Shown: piece by piece, positions 12,034-21,163 of the stretch | How positions within the stretch are numbered: the stretch's first letter is position 1 | Layout: each line of letters starts with the position of its first letter | Translations under genes and position numbers: made by a program | The notes under the pieces: model-generated | Databases searched by the model: none | What the model was told of the DNA's origin: nothing | What the model saw: only the letters and a program-made list of their open reading frames with translations | Source: Zasmidium citrigriseum | Lineage: Eukaryota > Ascomycota > Dothideomycetes > Mycosphaerellales > Mycosphaerellaceae | Direction: 5' to 3' | Length of the DNA stretch: 64,000 nucleotides | Assembly (NCBI GenBank): GCA_002786025.1 | Contig: NHNW01000044.1 | Location: 1 to 64,000 of the forward strand

Positions 12034-13576
12034 ATGCGTGCTTCCACTGCCGCGGCCGTGCTGGCCTTTTGCGCTGCCAGGGTGCTTGCTGCTCCTGCTC
12101 CTATTGTAAGCCTTAACTGCAAAACACCGTTCACCCTGACGATGGTTATGACTGATTTGTGCTTGGTAGATCGACCCAGGCTTCAGCCTCCGCTGCTTGG
12201 ACAGCCCGGACTTGACCTGCCCTCCTCCCGGCGAGGATGAATTCGGCCAGCCGCAGATTGTTGGCAAGAGGGATGCTGAGGCTGAGCCTGTGGTGAGTTC
12301 CCTCACACCTCCCACTTCACAGCACATACACGTTGCTGACAGGAATTTTTAGATCGACCCAAGCTTCAGCCTCCGCTGCCTCGACAGCCCGGACCTCCAA
12401 TGCCCCGAACCCAAGGACATCGACTGGTCGAAGCTCCTCGACCGCTCCGTCGACGCCGACGCCCCCGTTGAGAAACGCCAGGGTTTCCTCGTGGGTTTCC
12501 GCGTCGGTGCTGCTATTGCTAAGGGCTGGGATATCATTAACGACAAGCGTGATGTCCTTAAGCGTGATGCTGAGCCCCTGGAGAAGCGCCAAGGTTTCCT
12601 CATTGGTATCCGTGTTGGCGCGGCGATTGCGAAGGCGTGGAAGATTATTTCTGACAAGCGCGACCTTTCCGGCGTGACGGATCTTGCGAAGCGCGCGGAT
12701 GAAGTCGCTGAGCCGCTCGAGAAGAGACAGGGTTTCTTTATTGGTATCCGCGTCGGTGCTGCGATTGCTAAGGCCTGGAAGATCATCTCTGACAAACGCG
12801 ACCTCTCTGCCGTCGAGCTCTCGAAGCGCTCAGACGACATCGCTGCAGAGCCGATGGAGAAGCGCATCTTGCCCATCATCTGGGGCGCCCGCTTCGGCGC
12901 CGCGATTGCGAAGAGCTGGAGAATCCTGAGCGACAAGAAGGTCAAGCGGGATGCTCTTCTCGACGACCTCCCAATTGTTGATGATCTCCCCATCGTCGGC
13001 GACCTCGTCGAGGCGCTGACGAAGTTGCCTGGAATCAGCACCATTGACGATCTTTTGGACCAGCTCCCCGTTGTCGGCAACCTGGACGATTTGCTGGAGA
13101 AATTCCCTGTCCTTGGCGATGTTCTCGACAAGGTGGTCAAGGAGAAGCGAGACGCTCTGCTCGACCTCGACGTCGACTTGCCAAAACTCCCCATTGTCGG
13201 CGATTTGCCGGTCGTCAGCGACATCCTCAAGAACGAGAAGCGCGACCCTGCCCTCGAGGACATCATCACCTGGTGGGCGAAAGAAGCCCTCGACGACAGC
13301 CCTTTCAACCCTTTCGACGACCCCGGCATGCCCGGCAAGCGCGAGGCGGATGCTGAGGCGGGTGTCAAAGACTTCCTTACGTGGTGGGCGAATGAGGCGC
13401 TTGATGATAGCGCCCTGAACCCCTTCGACGACCCAGGCATGCCTGGCAAGCGTGAGGCGGGTGTGAAGGACTTTCTTACGTGGTGGGCGAATGAGGCGCT
13501 CGATGATAGTGCGTTGAATCCTTTTGATGATCCGGGGATGCCGGGCAAGCGCGAGGCGAAGGCTTTCGCTGCTTAG
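12034..13576 (+). CDS. Secreted multi-peptide preproprotein with repeated Kex2 (KR) sites
   Basis: Exons 12034-12105, 12170-12292 and 12353-13576 (introns of 64 and 60 bp, all phase 0) give 472 residues. Residues 1-19 or so form a signal peptide ending ARVLAA. More than ten Lys-Arg sites cut the rest into units. Class A (about 108-130, 145-167, 191-213, 237-260) is a cationic amphipathic helix built on RVGAAIAKAWKIISDKR. The middle (265-362) is acidic and Leu/Val-rich with DLPIVGDL-like repeats. Class B (363-395, 396-432, 433-465) carries TWWANEALDDS and ends NPFDDPGMPGKR. Spacers such as EADAEA and DAEP after KR resemble the X-Ala dipeptides trimmed by Ste13 in alpha-factor precursors. Residues 25-42 and 66-83 duplicate a Cys-containing segment (SLRCLDSPDL). 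I recognise no named family; it fits the general class of fungal Kex2-processed repeat proteins. No WCxxxGQPCW-type pheromone core is present. Confidence 0.85.
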
Positions 13577-14408
13577 ATGTCGGGTTGCGGGTGGGATGTG
13601 ACGATAGTGTAAGAGATGGATATGGAGATGAGGATTGATGGTTTGATGCCCCTTTTTGTTGCCGCTGTTACTGGCTTTTGTATTAGGTATTCTTCTGTCT
13701 TATTGAGAGGCTGTGCCTAGGGAATCGAAGTCTTTGGAATCTCACCTATGTTGTTCTCTGTTTCGGCGTCTTCGTCTCTGGTAATGATGTTAGTGTTGTG
13801 GACTCTGTCGAGATACGGGTGATGAAGATTGCAACATTCCCTTGTTACGTGATTGGTGGCATAAGAGGGCTGAAGTCTTGATGGCTCGCAAGACCGAAAG
13901 AATGATACATGATGTGGCGGAAGTTATGGGGATAATCCATCCAGAATGATCATTGTCGTCTCTCCATTTTAACATCTTCTTCACAGCAGCTGATCAGTCT
14001 CTAGTGTACTTTGTTCATGTATAAGCTGCGAGGATCTACTTTAGACTTTTGTCTGATGGACAGGATGCTCCGTGAAAAGTGATTCCTTATTGTCAACAAG
14101 GCCAATTCACGAGCTTGAAGTTGTTCAATTGCCTTGCTAAGTTCAGCTTGTTCCTTCCAGCCGTAAGCTGTCTCTCTGATAAGACCGTGAAGCAGGACAT
14201 CTAATACAACGAGCTTGCCACACTGTCTTGATCTCTCCCGGAGAGAAGTCTTGTCTGGTGTAGTCCCGTCCTTCTTCGGGCCGCTGCTATACTCGCTCGA
14301 TTCATAGCCTCATGTCGCCACACCCTCCCCTCTCTCACTGTTGATGCTGAATCAATGCACGCTACCTCCTTGTCCCCCTTCGACACCCTTTCTGAAGGCC
14401 CAGAGACT
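13577..14408. other. Intergenic, 3' of the peptide precursor and 3' of the BTB gene
   Basis: The flanking genes converge here. I see no gene; the space presumably holds both 3' UTRs. Confidence 0.5.
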
Positions 14409-15116
14409 TTAGAGTGCCTTGTGCCACTCCTTTCGTCTGGGGAAAAGGGACTTGTTTCCAGGGTGCGGGAGTGCATTTGTGGCAGCCATCAACAAGTCTT
14501 GGGTGAATTCCGCGTGAAGGTACGGCAGATCATGTCTCCTCACCTTGTAGCGTTCGACGTGAAGGTGCACAGCAAACTTACGCGCCGGGGAATCCTCCGG
14601 TGTGCCGTCGTAGAGAACTCCAATTGATTCCCAGCTTGGAAGGAACTTGAGTGGCTTATCAAGATATTTGATAATGGTGTCCATGGCAGCATTGCAGAAA
14701 GTGTTGTCCTGAATCTTTTCGCCGAAGACGTAGAGATTCGCCCAGTGGCGAAAGTCGGCATCGTGCTCCTCGTCTTCAGCCACATCTGGGATGTCTATCT
14801 TGCCATCATGAAGCCACACAAGATATGCTTCGACGATGTCAGGCTTGTCCTCAGGCAATTCGACTTCCAGGGACTGTCCCTCTTTCCATTTCTTGTCGAG
14901 TGCCGCCTTGAAGAAGGGCGAACGTGTCATCAGGAGTTGGGTATGAGTCTTGAAGGTGTCAGATTGAGTGCTGTCGGAGTCGTCGTCGAGGCCTTTGCCG
15001 ACGATGATTGTGACGATGTCGCCGGTGAAGCTGGAGGCAAGTATCAGCGCCGTGCCCATTGCGCCCATCAAAATCTTTACTTACCGTCTGCGCTTCGCTG
15101 GCCGCTCCTCTGCCAT
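14409..15116 (-). CDS. BTB/POZ domain protein
   Basis: Two exons, 15085-15116 and 14409-15030 (54-bp intron, gtaagt donor), give 217 residues beginning MAEERPAKRRRFTGDIVTII. The BTB core is visible: DIVTIIVGKG, then FKTHTQLLMTRSPFFKAALD, then VELPEDKPDIVEAYLVWLHDG and the ANLYVFGEKI helix. BTB domains mediate homo- or hetero-oligomerisation and often link targets to Cullin-3 ligases. Fungal Dothideomycetes carry many such short stand-alone BTB proteins of unknown role (family knowledge). The short basic PAKRRR at the N-terminus could act in nuclear import. Without the intron the frame would start from a weaker upstream ATG with an unrelated N-terminus, so the spliced form is preferred. Confidence 0.85.
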
Positions 15117-15655
15117 GACTTCTGTCTGTTCCATTCGTGTTGGTTTGATCGCTTCTCGAAATGGTTGGTCGGATGTCAAGCAAGCAAAGTCGCGGGGTCG
15201 AAATTAGTGCGCCGACGCACAAGCCACCTCGAGTGAATGACTTTCACATGGAGCTTGGCTGCATGTGACAGGAGTTGTTCGCTTCACTCGTTTCGGATCA
15301 AGCTCTCAAAGCCACTCGAAGTTTCACAGTAGCTGCATCATGCCATGTCTCCTAAATAGCAGGCGCCATGGAAAGCCCGACTTCAGTCTCTTCGACTGCC
15401 AAGTTTTCAGACGTCACCATTCTGCGAACACGAGAAAGCACCTCGAGGACAAAAGGCCTCAACTTGGCAAGAGTAGGATGAAGAGAAGTCTGGAGACAGG
15501 ATGTTGCACATCAAGACATTAATGATAGTACTCTGTTCTATCCTCTGCTATCCAATGCTGTTTCTACATCCATTCTTTTGTCCTGTTACAACCAAATTGC
15601 AAACTCCTCAAAGCAATGCATCGCAACAAATCAAATCCCTTCCCAATTCCCATGT
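15117..15655. other. Intergenic between BTB and cell-surface repeat genes
   Basis: This is the BTB gene promoter and the 3' region of the next gene, which is on the same strand. No other gene is supported. Confidence 0.5.
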
Positions 15656-17909
15656 CTAGTAGCCAGTTGGCTGGGCTCCGGTGGAGGTAGGAACACTGGC
15701 AGCGGTAGCAGTGCAATCGCCGCGAGCGATGGCGGCAGCATTGCAGATGAGAGGAGTGGAGGTTGGCACCTGAGCAGCGGTGGCAGTGCAGTCACCGCGA
15801 GCGATGGCGGCGGCGTTGCAGATGACTGGGCTGGAAGTTGGGACGATAGCAGCAGTAGCAGTGCAGTCACCACGAGCGATAGCCGCAGCGTTGCAGATCA
15901 ACGGCGTAGTCGTAGCGGAAGCAGACTCAGTGCGGTACTCAGGGACATCGACGGAGTAAGTGACAAGAGTCAGGTGGCCAGACTCAGAGACACAGGTCGC
16001 GCCGTTGGGGTACGAGTGCGCTGGGTTGCAGGCATAGCCGGTGGAGGAGGCAGTTGGCGCAGGAGTCACGAGCGTCAAGTGGCCGTTCGTGGACACGCAC
16101 GAGGCGCCGTTGGGGTACGCATGAGCTGGGTTGCAAGCGAAGCCCGTGGAAGTTGGGACACTGGCCGCCGTGGCGGTGCAGTCTCCGCGAGCGATGGCGG
16201 CGGCGTTGCAGATCAGGGGCATGCTGGAGGCAGAGGGGGTGACGAGAGTAAGGCTGCCGGATTGGGAGACGCACTTGGCTCCGTTGGGGTAGGCGTGAGC
16301 TGGGTTGCAGGCGAAGCTGGCGTTTGGAACGGAAGCGGTCGTCTTGTGGGCCTTGGACTCGGTGCTGACTGGCTTGGAGGGCATGTTGGTGTACACGGTC
16401 TCAGTGACGGTAATGTACTTTGGTGCGTTGGGGCATGCTGGGGCAGCTGGGCAGTTGCAGCTCTCGCCGGTCGGGTGTGGCACTGGAGTGTCGACCTTCT
16501 GCGTGCTCTTTGGTGGCTGAGGCACTGGAGTATCAACCTTCTGCGTGCTCTTCGGTAGCTGAGGAACAGCAGTAGTAACTTTGTAAACGCTGGTAACAGT
16601 CGAGTGGGTGCTGTAAGTGCTCGTGTAGGTCGTGCCCTTGTTGACGCTGGTCTGAGTAGCTGGGCAGTAGGTAGTGTAAACCGTGGTGTGCTCATAGACA
16701 GTCGTGGGCTGGGCTGGCTTGGTCTGAACTGGAGACGAAGGAGCCGGGCCGTTGCTGGTGAAAGGGTTGTAGCCCAAGCAGCTGGCGTACTCAGCGGCGC
16801 ACTCGGCGTAGTTCGGCGGGTTCTCAGGGTTCTTAACAGCACGGCAGTCGTCCCACTTTTTCTGGCAGTCGGCAGATGGCTTGGGAGCGGCAGAAGTTGG
16901 AACGGTGCTGGTGTGTGGGACGACAGTCGATGGGCAGCCACCCTTGCAGGAAGTGACGATGACGGTGCTGGTGGTCAGGGTCGTGACGGTAGCCTTGCCA
17001 GAGGTCGTGGTGACTGGGCAGGTAGTGACGGTAGTGTAGGTCGTCATGTCGACAGTGGTCGTCGCTGGTGGGAAGACGAGGCCGCGGGTGCCGTTGACGC
17101 TGGTGCAAGTCTGGCCATTGGGGTACGAGTGCGCTGGGTTGCAGTCATAGGCCGAGAAGCTGGACGAAGCAGTCCTGTACTCGGGAACGTCGACAGAGTA
17201 GGTGACGAGCGTCAAGTGGCCGTTTTCAGACACGCAGGTGGCGCCATTTGGATAGCTGTGTGCTGGGTTGCAAGCATAGGTTGACGAAGCAGATGGAGCT
17301 GGAGTGACCAGAGACAACTGCCCGTTGGTCGAGATGCAGCTCTGTCCATTGGGGTACGAGTGAGCTGGGTTGCATGCGTAGGTCGTGGTGGCAGAGGCAG
17401 ATGCAGTCCTCGACTCTGGCACATCAACCGAGTAGGTCACCAGGGTCAGGTGGCCATTCTCAGACACGCAAGTAGCACCGTTCGGGTAGCTATGAGCTGG
17501 GTTGCAGGCGTAGGCCGAAGAGCTCGATGGGGCCGGGGTCACAAGCGAGAGTTGACCGTTGGTAGAGATGCAGCTCTGGCCATTGGGATAGCTATGGGCC
17601 GGGTTGCAAGCGAACGTCGTCGAAGCAGTTGGCGCAGGAGTAACGAGAGATAACTGTCCGTTGGTGGAGATGCACGAAGCGCCATTGGGGTAGGAGTGAG
17701 CTGGGTTGCCTGAAAGAATGTCAGCGCTGATCTTGGTATCTTCGAGCAGTTGACGTACAAGCATAGGTAGCGCTCGAAGTCGTGGCGTTGTATGCTGGCG
17801 GGGTGTTGTATGCTGGTGGAGCGTTGCCATATGCTGGCGGAGCGTTGGCAGCAGCAGGAACCGCCGCAATAGCAGCCGCAAAGGCCAAAGAAGAGAGCCT
17901 GTTATACAT
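15656..17909 (-). CDS. Secreted Cys-repeat, Ser/Thr-rich cell-surface protein
   Basis: Exons 17759-17909 and 15656-17709 (49-bp intron, gtacgt donor) give 734 residues. A signal peptide (about 1-20, AFAAAIAAVPAAANA) is followed by PPAYGN/PPAYN repeats. Then come nine copies of a unit starting CNPAHSYPNGxxC and usually continuing NGxLxLVT: six in the N-terminal third and three near the C-terminus. Four copies of ICNAAAIARGDCTATAA lie in the C-terminal part. The centre is rich in Thr/Ser/Val (TVTTLTTSTVIVTSC) with a Cys-rich segment CQKKWDDCRAVKN...CAAEYASCLGY seen in many fungal wall glycoproteins. The makeup suggests an O-glycosylated, disulphide-bonded wall or extracellular protein. No clear GPI-attachment tail or membrane anchor is visible at the end (TGAQPTGY). 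I do not recognise a named family. Confidence 0.85.
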
Positions 17910-18480
17910 GGCTCAGGTGTTGATGCCGATTAGAGGAGTAATGAAAAGATATGAAAGAAATAAGAAATCCGTAAAACCGCTGAAGGATGCAAGGCTGAAG
18001 GATGAGAAGGATGTTGTTGCTGATGATGAGATGAGAAAGGAAACCCACGTTGCACCTCCTCTTCATATATCATCTTCAGAGTTGATGGCCATTCTGGTTC
18101 TCCAAACGTCAGTCCCCGTATCGCCAGTAGCGTCGACATCAAAGAATAGAAACACCACCATCGTCATGGCCGTACCCAGCGAACACGACGGTGAAATGGC
18201 ACTCTCGACTTCCGGCTAAACATCACTGCCACGTGTGGCGACCCCGGCATCTGACGGCTCGAGACCAGATCACGGTTCCAAAGGCGAAGGGCCCAATACC
18301 ACAAAAGGCTCGAGTGGCTAGTGGCTCGTAAATAGGTGCAGAAACCCAAAGGTGAACTCTTGTCTCTCGTGTTCCGGGCGCAATGAAGTCACCGCTCACA
18401 GTCGGCGTGAAGTCGGTCGGTTCTGGAAGCTATACGAGATTTTTCCGCCGTATCATAGTGAGCTCGATTGGTGTCTAGCG
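17910..18480. other. Promoter region of the cell-surface repeat gene
   Basis: It lies upstream of the ATG at 17,909. No gene is supported; the only frames here are short and featureless. Confidence 0.45.
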
Positions 18481-18933
18481 TCAGGGTTTGAGTTTAGTAG
18501 CGGCCGTGCTATACCATAGCTTTTGTGCGCAGCAGCAGAAGGATTCGAAAATAGAAACAGCATAAAATTCTGCTATAGGCGTTTGGTTGTTAGCTCTGGA
18601 GTCGGCCAGATTCTCCAGACGGCTGTTCTGCTCGGATGCGACCACGCGGTGGCGATTGCTATATTCGAATCCTTTTGTTCTGGTTGTTTTCGACGGAGCC
18701 AAGGCCGAGATCGAGTTGTGCAAAGTCTAGATGTTAGCCTCATGTCAAGTACGATGCCCTTGTTCAGACGCACTTACGGATGCCATCGGGTCCCGAGCTA
18801 CGAGATCGAAGTGGCGTTCAAAGTTTCGAGTGAGGGGATGAACTCTTCTCCTCTCCATTTCTCCAACAAGTGAGAGTCCTGGTGTTGTGCTGACCACGTC
18901 TTTGATACGTCTTGCTCGAAATACAGCCGTCAT
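18481..18933 (-). CDS. Possible small two-exon gene, unrecognised
   Basis: Two frames, 18778-18933 and 18481-18726, join in phase across a 51-bp interval. That interval has a gtaagt donor and a textbook end, gctaac followed by atctag, giving 133 residues (MTAVFRARRIKDVV ... STAATKLKP). The fine intron is the main reason to list it. The protein is basic at the N-terminus and polar, with a short CCC stretch near the C-terminus. It has no recognisable domain. The true start may lie further upstream, since the frame stays open to 19,029. It could also be a non-coding transcript or chance. Confidence 0.3.
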
Positions 18934-19534
18934 CGTGACCAGCAAGGAGTGCGGCCGACGAGGTGCCCTTCGAGCATGTCGTCTAGGATCGTTCCGAGTG
19001 CAAAGACCATTGGTCTCCCCGCCTGTCAAACTTGCTCAAACCAACCACAGAGCAACAGCCATCGTACCCAGGACATTCGTAGATCGACCAATCCACCTTC
19101 GATCGTTTCGAGACACGAGCAGCAATCTCCCAAGTCGATCTTCATCGCCTTCGTACCAGTCGGCTTACCCCACGGTATCATTCGCGCTCTTCTTCGTGTT
19201 CTTGAAGAAATGTATTGGGTATCGTACTGCATGCCTAAAGTGTAGCTGTAATCAGCGCTGTAAGCCTGATTCTCATGGTATTTCCTGTTCCTCCTGTGAA
19301 AAGCAAGCCGCTCGTATGTATATCAACATCGTCCAAGACAACTTACAAGAGCCCAAGTCATCTCCTTTGCGCCCATTGCTTCCAGGACGCACGTCTCATG
19401 TCTGTTGCTGAACGCCCAGTGCCCATTTCCACGGTTCTTGGTCCGTGTCGAGGAACCATAGTCGCCATGTGTGCTGTATTGCCTCGCCCAAACGCCTTCG
19501 CTTCCAAAACGATCAAGAAAAAGTTGCCCTTCAA
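18934..19534. other. Intergenic, no gene supported
   Basis: Short frames on both strands overlap here without domains or a consistent splice model. Part of it is the 3' region of the Rab24-like gene. Confidence 0.4.
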
Positions 19535-20407
19535 TCAACAACACCTCCCCCTCCCCACCCCTTTCTGCACCTCCTCATCAACCTCCTCTCCATAACTCGT
19601 CAATCCCCCCGGCGTAAGTCCCCCCAACCAACTCCTCCTCTTATCCCCAACCCCCACGCGAAAACTCCCATTCCCACCTCCAGGAAAATCAAAATACCCC
19701 TCCACAACCCTCTCGCTCGCCGGCGTCTTCGCCAACAAATCCTCCATAAGTTTCTGCCTCTCCATCCGACTCGCATGCTGCTCAACAAGTTTCCTCGTAA
19801 TCACACGAAAAACCTCCTCAATCCCCTCGCCGTCTTTGGCAGAAACTTCATGGCAGTGATCCCAAATCTGCTCTTGGCCCCAAAAGCCCGAAGACCGATT
19901 GCTGATCGGACTCCCAACCCCTGGAGTAACGGGGGCAGGATATAACTGCTCCGCAACATACCCAATACACCTCTCAAACGGCACCTCCCTCCTACTCGGC
20001 TCCTTAGCAACGACATCACTCTTCGTCCCCACAACATGAATAACCATATCCCCCAACCCCTCCCCAAACCCCGAATTCTCCCTCAACTCCCTCAACCAAA
20101 CCCCCATCTCCTCAAAACTCCTCTTACTCGTCACATCATAACACAGAATCGCCGCATTGGCACCCCGATAATACAACCTGCTTATACTCCTGAAGCGCTC
20201 CTGGCCAGCCGTATCCCAAATCTGTAGTCTTATCGTCGCGCCGCTTTCGGGGTCGCTGACGCGGGTTGTGAGGAAGGAGGCGCCGACGGTGGAGTGCGCT
20301 TTGGAGTGGGGGATGAAGGTGTTTTTTACGAAGCGGTGGACGAGGGAGGTTTTGCCGACGTTTTGCGTGCCGAGGACGACGAGTTTGGCTTCGAGGGAGG
20401 AGGTCAT
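19535..20407 (-). CDS. Rab24-like small GTPase
   Basis: A single exon of 290 residues from the ATG at 20,407 (MTSSLEAKLVVLG). The frame is open further upstream, but that part is low-complexity. G1 is GTQNVGKT (13-20), switch I contains HSTVGASFL, and G3 is DTAGQE (65-70). It also has YYRGANAAILCYDVT, a G4 of GTKSD instead of NKxD, and G5 in VSAKDG. The C-terminus GRGRCC is a double-Cys geranylgeranylation site. The TKSD box and the YYRGA.AAI.CYD / ELRE context match Rab24, a Rab implicated in autophagy and endosome maturation in animals (established there; function here inferred). It is longer than a usual Rab (about 200 residues). The extra length is an insert between G4 and G5 and a Gly-rich tail before the Cys pair. 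Confidence 0.85.
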   Translation of the reverse strand: MTSSLEAKLVVLGTQNVGKTSLVHRFVKNTFIPHSKAHSTVGASFLTTRVSDPESGATIRLQIWDTAGQERFRSISRLYYRGANAAILCYDVTSKRSFEEMGVWLRELRENSGFGEGLGDMVIHVVGTKSDVVAKEPSRREVPFERCIGYVAEQLYPAPVTPGVGSPISNRSSGFWGQEQIWDHCHEVSAKDGEGIEEVFRVITRKLVEQHASRMERQKLMEDLLAKTPASERVVEGYFDFPGGGNGSFRVGVGDKRRSWLGGLTPGGLTSYGEEVDEEVQKGVGRGRCC

Positions 20408-21163
20408 CGTCGCCGTGGTGGTGGTGGTGTTCGTGGGAGGACGATTGAGCGCGACGTTATCACCGGGGGACGTGGTGTGATGGCGATGGTGTGACGGGAA
20501 GGAGGCGTCGTGCCATATTCTTTTGTGTGGTGTGGTGTTGTACAGGATAGTAGAGAAGGAAGTCGCAAGTCGTCTATCTGCGGCAAACAAAATCTCTCAC
20601 ATCTCACTTCAGCTGAACGTTTTCGATTGAATCAGGAGCAATGAAACCAACGCCGAAATCGAAATCATGACGACACAAAATAAACACGCGACCAACGCCC
20701 GCGCTAGCCCCATACCCCATCCTTGCATATCAGCGGTGAAGGACATGTGATGGGATCCCCGTTGTCTGATTGCCTACTTCGGACTTGGGATCAAAAGACG
20801 GCATCGCATGATCAGAAATGTGAGCGCGAGGAAACAAGGAAACGAGACGCTTCTATCTTGCTGTTCGGCTTTGGATCTGGAAAGCGGGAGAATCCAACGA
20901 CCCACAGCCGAATAGCGAAGGCCATCTGATTGCCTGCTCCGGACTTTGCAGGTTCGCTTGACGAGAAGGATGTCGGAAGCATATAACACCACATGATCAG
21001 ACCGAAATAAGAAACAGGACGTCTTCGTGAAGACTGATGATCGGGTTTCAATCTGGAGAGCGACGAACGCCGAAAGCCAATCCACCCTTGGCAATGACTC
21101 GTTCCAGACGACAGCACGTGGCCCATCAATCAAACGAAAAGATCATATATTTCATATCAATGC
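20408..21163. other. Intergenic with a diverged internal duplication
   Basis: No gene is supported. About 20,764-20,895 resembles about 20,925-21,070. Shared patches are tctgattgcct(a/g)ct(t/c)cggact, catgatcaga and an atctgga(a/g)agcg motif, in the same order. It looks like an old tandem duplication of non-coding DNA. Confidence 0.4.

Noticed and set aside
12349..13548. Long minus-strand frame opposite the peptide-precursor gene
   Set aside because: It is a mirror of the repeated, KR-rich coding strand with strong codon bias. The plus strand has signal peptide, introns and synonymous-only drift; the minus frame has none.
12034..13576. The precursor as a mating pheromone gene
   Set aside because: Spacer design is pheromone-like, but the repeated units are too long and lack the short Trp/Cys-containing core of ascomycete alpha-pheromones.
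12034..13576. The precursor as a dikaritin (ustiloxin-type) RiPP precursor
   Set aside because: No UstY-type oxidase or tyrosinase gene is found nearby, and the repeats lack the short Tyr-containing core typical of that class.
16213..16941. Frames on both strands inside the Cys-repeat protein gene, including long plus-strand frames from 15,578
   Set aside because: They arise from repeats and GC-rich codons of the minus-strand gene. Only the minus frame has a signal peptide and regular Cys pairs.
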